Positions 1 to 4,664 of a DNA stretch of 5,267 nt are shown one piece after another. Source of the DNA: Embleya sp040605455 (GTDB lineage Bacteria > Actinomycetota > Actinomycetes > Streptomycetales > Streptomycetaceae); assembly GCF_040605455.1 (NCBI RefSeq), contig NZ_JBEXCV010000294.1, positions 1-5,267 on the forward strand, written 5' to 3'. Each line of letters begins with the position of its first letter. Position 1 is the first letter of the stretch. The notes beneath the pieces were generated by a model, which saw only the letters and a program-made list of their open reading frames with translations, searched no databases and was not told where the DNA came from. The position numbers and the translations under genes are program-made.

Positions 1-2100
1 CCCGCCGCTGCCGGCGACGGTATCGGCAGCCTGCTCTACTCCTCCGTCACCTTCGACCTCACCATCACCGCACTCTTCCTCCCACTCATCCAGGGGTTGA
101 GACTGGATGTGCCGCAACCGGGGCCCGAGGGGACCGCGTTCGAGGCAGCGGTCGAGACGATTCTCACGGGTGTGCCGATCAGCTTCCTCAAGGCGACCCC
201 GTCGCACCTGGAGGTGCTGGCCGCGCATCTCGAACACAGCGGCAGCCGACACGACATCGCCACGATCGTGGCGGGCGGCGAGGATCTCTCCCCGTCCCTG
301 GTCCGGCGCATCCTGGCTTCGGGTCGGCACACCACGACGATCTCGAACGAGTACGGGGCGACGGAGGGTTCGGTCGCCAATGTGATGAGCCTGACCAGGG
401 AGGTGGATCCGGCCTGGGAGAGCACTCCGGTGGGTGTGCCGATCACCAACACCAGGGCTTATGTGGTGGATCGCTACGATCGTCCGGTGCCGGTCGGTGT
501 TCCGGGCGAGTGCCTGCTGGGCGGGATCTGCGTTGCCCGCGGCTACCTGAACCGCCCGGAGCTGACCGAGGCCCGCTTCACCCGGGATCCCTTCTCCGCC
601 GACCCGGACGCCCGCGTCTACCGCACCGGCGACCTGGTCAAGTGGCGCCCGGATGGCCGACTGGAGTTCATCGGCCGCATCGACAACCAGGTCAAACTCC
701 GCGGCTACCGCATCGAACTCGGCGAGATCGAAGCCACACTCCTCACTCACCCGAGCATCAGCGCGGCCACCGTGATCGTCCGCCAGGACACCCCCGGCGA
801 CAAGCGCCTCGCCGGCTACCTCGTCACCACCACCGAGGCCGACGCCACCGACCCCACCACCGGCGAACTGCGTGCCCACCTGCGGCAACACCTTCCCGAC
901 TACATGATCCCGACGCTGTTCGTCACCCTCGACCGACTCCCGCTCACCCCGAACGGCAAGGTCGACACCAAGGCACTCCCGGTGCCGGACGGCCACCGTC
1001 CCGACCTCGACGCCGCCTACACCGCACCGCGCACCCCGATCGAGCAGGTGATCGCCACGATCTGGGCCGAGGTACTCGGCGTCGACACCGTCGGAGTCGA
1101 CGACAACTTCTTCGAGCTCGGCGGACAGTCGATCAACGCGGTGCGGGTCGCGTCCCGCATCGGCGAGGCCGGATGGACGGTGAGCCTCCGGCAGATCATG
1201 CGGCACGCCACCATCGCCGACCTCGCGGCGGCGATCGCCGCCCCGACGAGCGACCCGGCCGGGCTGGTCGTCCTGCTGTCGAAGGAACCGGCGGAAGTCA
1301 GCGGTCTGCCAAAGCTGTTCTGCGTGCATCCCGGCGGCGGCAGCACCCACGCCTATCACGACCTGGCGGTTCGGCTGGCCGACTCGTTCGCCGTCTACGG
1401 CGTGCAGGCATGCGGGCTGGCCCCCGGCGAGGAGCCGATCGTCGGTGTCGAGGCGATGGCGGGCCGGTACTGGGACGAGATCCGCTCGGTCCAGCCGGAC
1501 GGCCCCTACCTGCTCCTCGGCTGGTCCACCGGAGCGGTCGTGGCGCACGAGATGTGCGTGCAGCACCCGAACGAGGTGGGCGCGGCGTACCTGCTCGAAC
1601 CCGCGGTCACCGGGCGTCCGCAACGCGCACGGTTCCAGGAGTACGCCGAACTCTACCGGCGGGTCGAGGAGCTGTGGCGGCGCGGACAGGGCGAGGCGGG
1701 GCCGGCCCGCGAGCGGACCGAGCGCGCGCTCAAGGATCTGGCGCCGCGGATGAACATCGAGGAGGACGTGGTCACGCTCGACGAATGGCTGCCCTACGAG
1801 GTACTGGCGGCCGAGGTCCGCTCGTTGGCCGACCATCGGGCCAGGCCCTCGTACGCCCGAACCACGCTGGTGATCAGCGAATCGGTGCGCGATGCCGGGC
1901 CGGAAGGCACGGCGGACGGGGTGTCCCACGAGCAATACGTCGCACACTGGCGACAGTTGCATCCCGCCGGGATCGAGATCCTCGACATCCGGGGACGACA
2001 CATGGAAATGGTCAAGGGCGACGAGCAGTTGGCGGCCCTGGTCTCGATGATCGAGAAGGGACGCCGGATCGAAAAGGAAGGCCGGATCGAGAACGACTAG
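1..2100 (+). CDS. NRPS terminal module (A, PCP, thioesterase), 5' partial
   Basis: The frame is open from the first base, so the gene starts outside the window; 699 residues are visible. An adenylation domain lacking its N-terminal core motifs covers residues 1 to about 325: A4 region FDLTIT (18-23), A5 NEYGATE (116-122), A6 GGICVARGYLNRPE, A7 YRTGDL (from 207), A8 GRIDNQVKLRGYRIELGEIE (from 225), A9 LPDYMIP, and A10 NGKVD with catalytic Lys320. A carrier protein follows (about 341-412; DDNFFELGGQS, phosphopantetheine Ser377). Its GGQSI differs from the more usual GGHSL or GGDSL. A type I thioesterase ends the protein (about 437-690): GWSTG with nucleophile Ser509, and GRHMEM with likely catalytic His667. 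This is the last module of an assembly line: it loads one amino acid and releases or cyclises the chain. The specificity residues read D-L-T-K-V-G-E-V-A-K, closest to the Asn code I know. The C-terminal tail is a short charged repeat, and there is no in-module epimerase. Confidence 0.97.
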   Translation, partial: PAAAGDGIGSLLYSSVTFDLTITALFLPLIQGLRLDVPQPGPEGTAFEAAVETILTGVPISFLKATPSHLEVLAAHLEHSGSRHDIATIVAGGEDLSPSLVRRILASGRHTTTISNEYGATEGSVANVMSLTREVDPAWESTPVGVPITNTRAYVVDRYDRPVPVGVPGECLLGGICVARGYLNRPELTEARFTRDPFSADPDARVYRTGDLVKWRPDGRLEFIGRIDNQVKLRGYRIELGEIEATLLTHPSISAATVIVRQDTPGDKRLAGYLVTTTEADATDPTTGELRAHLRQHLPDYMIPTLFVTLDRLPLTPNGKVDTKALPVPDGHRPDLDAAYTAPRTPIEQVIATIWAEVLGVDTVGVDDNFFELGGQSINAVRVASRIGEAGWTVSLRQIMRHATIADLAAAIAAPTSDPAGLVVLLSKEPAEVSGLPKLFCVHPGGGSTHAYHDLAVRLADSFAVYGVQACGLAPGEEPIVGVEAMAGRYWDEIRSVQPDGPYLLLGWSTGAVVAHEMCVQHPNEVGAAYLLEPAVTGRPQRARFQEYAELYRRVEELWRRGQGEAGPARERTERALKDLAPRMNIEEDVVTLDEWLPYEVLAAEVRSLADHRARPSYARTTLVISESVRDAGPEGTADGVSHEQYVAHWRQLHPAGIEILDIRGRHMEMVKGDEQLAALVSMIEKGRRIEKEGRIEND
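682..735 (+). repeat. A8-motif segment repeated in inverse orientation at 5214-5267
   Basis: Forty-four bases from 682 to 725 are identical to the complement of 5267 down to 5224. One mismatch follows (726 against 5223), then nine more identical bases. The window edge cuts the second copy, so the true match may be longer. Both encode DNQVKLRGYRIELGEIEA. Conserved protein motifs explain part of this, but identity at every wobble position suggests recent duplication or gene conversion between the two synthetases. Confidence 0.8.
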
Positions 2101-2116
2101 CCGATCGAAAGGAGGC
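2049..2116 (+). repeat. 18-bp degenerate tandem repeat spanning the NRPS stop codon
   Basis: The hexamer GATCGA recurs exactly every 18 bp, at 2049, 2067, 2085 and 2103. The surrounding bases are partly conserved: CCGGATCGA in the second and third units, CCGATCGA in the fourth, and AAGG or similar downstream. In frame it encodes the repetitive tail IEKGR / IEKEGR / IEND, and the fourth unit lies past the TAG stop at 2098. It probably arose by slippage or tandem duplication at the gene's end. Too short and too degenerate for any known element. Confidence 0.75.
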
Positions 2117-2147
2117 CCCCGGGGAGTGTGCACCTCTCCCCGGGGGC
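2115..2147. terminator. Bidirectional terminator between convergent NRPS and aat
   Basis: A perfect 12-bp stem pairs GCCCCCGGGGAG (2115-2126) with CTCCCCGGGGGC (2136-2147) across a 9-base loop. It starts 14 bases after the NRPS stop and ends 4 bases before the aat stop on the opposite strand. A short T-rich run (TCTTTC) follows on the plus strand. GC-rich stems with weak U-tracts are normal for actinomycete terminators. Confidence 0.85.
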
Positions 2148-2151
2148 TCTT

Positions 2152-2943
2152 TCAATGAGCGCTCGACGAACTCTGCGACAGCGGCTGGACGGAGAGCACG
2201 CCCGCCCGCATCACCAGCGGCATGTCCACGGTCGACAGCGCGGCCAGATACTCCGCACGGCTGATCGACCGGGTGCCCAGCGAGGTGGTGTAGTCGTGGG
2301 GGACCTGCACGTCGATGAGTTCGGCATGACCGCGCAGCCGGCGGCTCAGGTCGGCGAAGGCCACCCGGGTCGCGTGCGGTCGTCGGCCGAAGGCGGAGTC
2401 GACGCTGAAGACGTTGCCGATACCGGTGCCGAAGAGCCCGGCGATCAGATTTTCCCCCTGCCAGATCTCCACGCTGTGCGCCCAGCCCGCCTCGTGCAGG
2501 GAGATCAGCGAGGCGCGAAACGTGTCCGTGATCCACGGTGAGCGCGCCTGGTCGCGGCAGCCGTTGACGACACTGGTGAACGCGTGGTCGCACGTGACGA
2601 TCCATTGCGGCTCGCCGGCGCTGCGGCTGTGCCGCAACAGGCCGGACAGTGGCCCGGACCCGACGTTGATCACCGGTCGCCGGACCGGGCTCCACCACGT
2701 CACCGCGTAGTCGTCCTCGCTCTGCGGGGCCGGAAACGCGGTGATCCGGCCGTCGGCGACGTGTTGTGCGTACCGGGCCCGCTGTACCTCGGCCGAGTGG
2801 CCTCGCAGGCGAGGGAACGGAAAGGCGCCGTGTCGGTGCGCCTCCAGCAGCCGATGCGGTGCCGTCGAACCACCAATCGCGATGGGCAGATCCGACTCGG
2901 CCGCCGACAGGTCGACCCGCTCCCAGCGCATCTCGCCGATCAT
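2152..2943 (-). CDS. aat: Leucyl/phenylalanyl-tRNA-protein transferase family protein (Aat-like)
   Basis: Encodes 263 residues (E. coli Aat is about 234). Family hallmarks appear in order: the N-terminal HRHGAFPFP block (37-44), WWSP (83-86), a DHAF segment (119-122), WITDTF (137-142), HEAGWAHSVEIW (150-161), VDSAFGR (181-187), LIDVQ (209-213) and SLGTRSISRAEYL (221-233). Asp211 and Gln213 match the catalytic Asp-x-Gln of E. coli Aat (Asp186, Gln188 as I recall). Family enzymes transfer Leu, Phe or Met from charged tRNA to the N-terminal amine of a peptide with a basic first residue, in the cytosol. Here the gene lies inside an NRPS cluster, so its acceptor may be a secondary metabolite or small peptide rather than N-degron proteins; that is inference. 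Several residues of the amino-acid pocket appear altered. About 25 extra residues lie between FPFP and WWSP. ATG at 2943 is chosen because it precedes the homology and overlaps an upstream stop as ATGA; no clear ribosome binding site is present. ATG at 2931 is an alternative. Confidence 0.9.
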   Translation of the reverse strand: MIGEMRWERVDLSAAESDLPIAIGGSTAPHRLLEAHRHGAFPFPRLRGHSAEVQRARYAQHVADGRITAFPAPQSEDDYAVTWWSPVRRPVINVGSGPLSGLLRHSRSAGEPQWIVTCDHAFTSVVNGCRDQARSPWITDTFRASLISLHEAGWAHSVEIWQGENLIAGLFGTGIGNVFSVDSAFGRRPHATRVAFADLSRRLRGHAELIDVQVPHDYTTSLGTRSISRAEYLAALSTVDMPLVMRAGVLSVQPLSQSSSSAH

Positions 2944-3023
2944 TGTTCGTGGCCCGCGACGTCGTCGCGGGTGGGTTGAGTGTGCATACCGTCCAACGTG
3001 CCGGATCGGGGAATCGCAGACAT
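2940..3023 (-). CDS. Possible 27-residue leader or micro-peptide, coupled to aat
   Basis: A small frame starts MSAIPRSGTL, ends DDVAGHEQ, and stops at a TGA that shares ATGA with the aat start codon. Such overlaps commonly couple translation, which would explain how aat is read despite having no Shine-Dalgarno sequence. Its own ribosome binding site is weak (GGGGTG about 9 bases upstream of the ATG). An internal ATG at residue 13 could be the real start. It resembles no family I know. It could be a chance frame in a 119-bp intergenic gap; the overlap is the main argument for it. Confidence 0.25.
   Translation of the reverse strand: MSAIPRSGTLDGMHTQPTRDDVAGHEQ
2953..2971 (-). promoter_or_regulatory. 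Hairpin over the expected aat ribosome binding region
   Basis: CCCGCGAC and GTCGCGGG pair perfectly (8 bp) across a 3-base loop and end 9 bases before the aat ATG. On the transcript this stem occupies the place where a Shine-Dalgarno sequence would sit, and none is visible. It could limit independent initiation at aat so that translation depends on ribosomes finishing the upstream frame, or it could be a protein-binding dyad. Function is inferred from position only. Confidence 0.45.
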
Positions 3024-3062
3024 GGGTGGGATCACCCCATTTTCTCGCCGAGGCCCCGCGGC

Positions 3063-3233
3063 TCACCCGTTGCCCGTACCCCCGTCGTCCATGGAGATGC
3101 AGACGTGGGCGTGGTGGGGATAGGTGGAGGAGGACCCTCCGGAGGACATCTCGGTCAACCCCGTCAGGGTCGTGAGCGTCAGGATCGCCATCGCCGCGAG
3201 CGAGTGAATCGCGCCCCGAGTATTGATCGCCAT
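3063..3233 (-). CDS. Small peptide, 56 residues, hydrophobic N-terminal half
   Basis: ATG at 3233 is preceded by a good Shine-Dalgarno sequence, AAGGGAGA, with 7 bases of spacing, and this decides the start over the longer frame from 3293. The peptide has a short basic start (Arg6), a hydrophobic stretch at about residues 8-26 (AIHSLAAMAILTLTTLTGL), then a Ser/Gly-rich and His-rich tail with one cysteine (Cys45) and an end of MDDGGTGNG. I do not recognise it. The hydrophobic stretch fits a membrane anchor or uncleaved signal peptide, but no clear AxA cleavage site is seen. It is the first gene of a minus-strand set leading to aat and is divergent from the regulator at 3548. Candidate roles are membrane micro-protein, signalling peptide or ribosomal precursor peptide; none is shown by sequence alone. 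Confidence 0.6.
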   Translation of the reverse strand: MAINTRGAIHSLAAMAILTLTTLTGLTEMSSGGSSSTYPHHAHVCISMDDGGTGNG

Positions 3234-3240
3234 CGCCGTA

Positions 3241-3248
3241 TCTCCCTT
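3241..3248 (-). promoter_or_regulatory. Ribosome binding site of the 56-residue peptide
   Basis: AAGGGAGA on the minus strand lies 7 bases before ATG 3233. It is the only good Shine-Dalgarno match in this frame and selects the 56-residue product over the 76-residue form. Confidence 0.7.
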
Positions 3249-3350
3249 GTCCGCTGGTAGGTCCAGCCTGGCGGCGGCGACGCTCGGCAACATGCGTGCT
3301 CTCTACCCATATTTCATCGACGGCCCGCGCCGCGTGTCGCCCGGCTGGGT

Positions 3351-3368
3351 GCCCGGCCCCGGCCGGGC
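3351..3368. promoter_or_regulatory. GC-rich inverted repeat in the divergent region
   Basis: GCCCGGC (3351-3357) and GCCGGGC (3362-3368) form a 7-bp stem with a CCCG loop. It could be an operator half-site pair or a chance GC palindrome in GC-rich DNA. Confidence 0.3.
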
Positions 3369-3435
3369 GGCCCCGCGGACCGTCGTCGGCGTGCCGAAGC
3401 GGCCGTGACCCGGTCGGTCGGACGCGCACCGGCGT

Positions 3436-3455
3436 CGGATGAAGATGGGCATCCG
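3436..3455. promoter_or_regulatory. Candidate operator dyad CGGATG-N8-CATCCG
   Basis: CGGATG at 3436-3441 is mirrored by CATCCG at 3450-3455, with an 8-base spacer. It lies about 92 bases upstream of the regulator's start, a plausible operator position. Six-base arms are short, so chance is possible. Confidence 0.3.
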
Positions 3456-3494
3456 GCACGCATACGCACGGCCCGGGATTCTCGTTGACTGTCG

Positions 3495-3516
3495 CCAGTG
3501 CCGCGCCCGGCACTGG
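3495..3516. promoter_or_regulatory. Perfect 9-bp inverted repeat upstream of the regulator
   Basis: CCAGTGCCG (3495-3503) pairs perfectly with CGGCACTGG (3508-3516) across 4 bases. It ends 18 bases before the regulator's Shine-Dalgarno sequence. It is a natural candidate for an autoregulatory operator or a leader hairpin. It is the strongest dyad in the divergent region, and its mixed base composition makes it less likely to be a GC artefact. Confidence 0.5.
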
Positions 3517-3534
3517 AGCTGTCCTACGACACAG

Positions 3535-3540
3535 AGGAGG
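3535..3540 (+). promoter_or_regulatory. Ribosome binding site that fixes the regulator's GTG start
   Basis: AGGAGG, a full-strength match, lies 7 bases before GTG 3548. The same frame stays open upstream to 3485, but no other start there has a comparable site. Confidence 0.85.
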
Positions 3541-3547
3541 GTCACAG

Positions 3548-4543
3548 GTGCAGACCACACTTGGGATGGATTCCGTCGCTCAGGGCGTCTATCTGACGAT
3601 GGTCGCCCAGCCGCACGCGGATGTGCGGGAGCTGGCCGAGCAACTGGACGAGAGCGACGTGGCGATCGGTCGGGCGCTGGAGCAACTGTCACAGCTGTCA
3701 CTGGTTGCACCGGGTGAGGGCGCCACCGGATGGATGCCGATCGAACCGGAGGTCGGGCTGGCCGCGATGCTGGCCCGGCAGCAGGCGGAATTGGCCCGGC
3801 ATCAGCTCCAGGTCGAGGACAGCCGCCTGGAGGTCGCGCAACTGCTTGCCGCGCACGGCCGTCGGCCACAGGGACAGGTGCCCGGGGTGGAGTGGCTGCC
3901 CGGCGAGGCGGCGGTCTGGCGGCGGGTGGCCGAACTGGCCGACGGCTGTGAGGAGGAGGCGCTGTCCCTGGGCCCGACCCAGCGGCTGACCCAGGCGGTG
4001 ATCGAGGCCAGTCGGCCGGTGGACGAGTCGGTGCTCCGGCGCGGAGCCAAGTCGCGGTCGATCCTGCTGGAGAGCGCACGCAACGACAACGCGGCGATGC
4101 CCTATCTGCGCTGGAAGACGGACGTGCTCGGCGGCGTCCGGACGTTGCCGTCGCTTCCGGTGTGGATGATACTGATCGACCGCCGGCACGTGGTCGTGCC
4201 GGTCGGCAATTTCCGCTCGGTGATGGGTGGTCTCGTCTGCACCTCCGAGTCGATCATCAACGCGTTCGTGGCGCTGTTCGCCAATCTGTGGAAGGAAGCG
4301 TTGCCGCTGACCGGGGCTCGGCCGCGCACGGCGGGCCAACTGTCCCTTCAGGAACAGCACATCCTGCGTCTGTGGGCCCGAGGTCTCACCGACGCGTCCG
4401 CCGCCCGGCAGATGGACGTCTCGCTGCGTACGGTCCGGCGGCTCTCCGACCGACTCACCGATCGTTTCGGTGCGCACAGCCGGTTCCAGCTCGGCGCGAT
4501 GGCCATCGCCGAGGGGAGCATCCGGCCCGAGGACATGATCTGA
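3548..4543 (+). CDS. TrmB/LuxR-type transcriptional regulator
   Basis: GTG at 3548 follows AGGAGG with 7-base spacing and gives 331 residues. Residues about 8-55 form a TrmB-like winged helix (ADVRELAEQL, then SDVAIGRALEQLSQL). A helical linker rich in Gln, Leu and Ala follows at about 72-105 and may mediate dimerisation as a coiled coil. The middle (about 115-255) contains RRGAKSRSILLES and PVWMILIDRRHVVVPV and resembles the C-terminal sensor region of actinomycete TrmB-like regulators. A LuxR helix-turn-helix lies at about 265-325: LSLQEQHILRLWARGLTD, SAARQMDVSLRTVRRL, FGAHSRFQLG. There is no phospho-receiver domain and no Walker A motif, so it is not a NarL-type response regulator or a LAL protein. 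It is divergent from the small peptide and aat genes and probably controls them, itself, or the cluster. The ligand is unknown. Confidence 0.9.
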   Translation: MQTTLGMDSVAQGVYLTMVAQPHADVRELAEQLDESDVAIGRALEQLSQLSLVAPGEGATGWMPIEPEVGLAAMLARQQAELARHQLQVEDSRLEVAQLLAAHGRRPQGQVPGVEWLPGEAAVWRRVAELADGCEEEALSLGPTQRLTQAVIEASRPVDESVLRRGAKSRSILLESARNDNAAMPYLRWKTDVLGGVRTLPSLPVWMILIDRRHVVVPVGNFRSVMGGLVCTSESIINAFVALFANLWKEALPLTGARPRTAGQLSLQEQHILRLWARGLTDASAARQMDVSLRTVRRLSDRLTDRFGAHSRFQLGAMAIAEGSIRPEDMI

Positions 4544-4600
4544 ACGAACCCGGCGCCGGCCGGGCGTTCGGCGATGGCGCGCGGGCGGCCGGACGTACGC

Positions 4601-4633
4601 AGTGGCCGGACACGGAAATCGTGTCCGGCCACT
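4601..4633. terminator. Bidirectional terminator between regulator and NRPS
   Basis: AGTGGCCGGACACG (4601-4614) and CGTGTCCGGCCACT (4620-4633) form a perfect 14-bp stem with a GAAAT loop. It lies 58 bases after the regulator's stop and 32 bases beyond the minus-strand NRPS stop, so it can serve both convergent genes. No U-tract follows, as is common in actinomycetes. A weaker hairpin (CCCGGC/GCCGGG, 4549-4564) directly after the regulator's stop may assist. Confidence 0.85.
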
Positions 4634-4664
4634 CGTGCTGCCGGGAGTTCGTTTCGACCCGGGC

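Larger units (their letters stand above)
3234..3547. other. Divergent intergenic control region
   Basis: These 314 bp separate the minus-strand small peptide from the plus-strand regulator and must hold both promoters. No convincing gene was found in it. It contains dyads at 3351-3368, 3436-3455 and 3495-3516. A comparatively AT-rich patch (about 3306-3317) could contain the small-peptide promoter. I could not define paired -35 and -10 elements on either strand. Confidence 0.6.

Noticed and set aside
2049..2116. CRISPR array or mobile-element ends at the 18-bp repeats
   Set aside because: The units are contiguous with no unique spacers and mostly lie in coding sequence. No transposase or target-site duplication was seen.
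510..2264. Long plus-strand frame overlapping the terminal NRPS (584 residues)
   Set aside because: Composition is dominated by Arg, Pro and Gly with no domain motifs. It is the shifted frame of a GC-rich NRPS gene, whose real frame shows all A, PCP and TE motifs.
3063..3293. 76-residue version of the small peptide starting at 3293
   Set aside because: ATG 3293 has no clear ribosome binding site, while ATG 3233 has AAGGGAGA at good spacing, and the shorter form starts cleanly before the hydrophobic segment.
3485..3490. TTGACT as a -35 promoter element for the regulator
   Set aside because: It matches the -35 consensus well, but no acceptable -10 element lies 16-19 bases downstream; that stretch is the GC-rich dyad.
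3485..3547. Earlier GTG/TTG starts of the regulator, from 3485
   Set aside because: The frame is open there but has no Shine-Dalgarno sequence. AGGAGG directly precedes GTG 3548, and the extra residues would cover the 3495-3516 dyad.
2944..3558. Upstream extension of the aat frame to 3558 (468 residues)
   Set aside because: The added part has no homology, is Arg/Pro-rich as expected of GC-rich non-coding frames, and runs antisense through the divergent promoter region and across the small peptide gene. Aat homology begins only after ATG 2943.
3303..4477. Minus-strand frames opposite the regulator (3303-4079 and 3698-4477)
   Set aside because: They are antisense to a clearly supported regulator, lack recognisable motifs, and have the Arg/Pro-rich composition of shadow frames.
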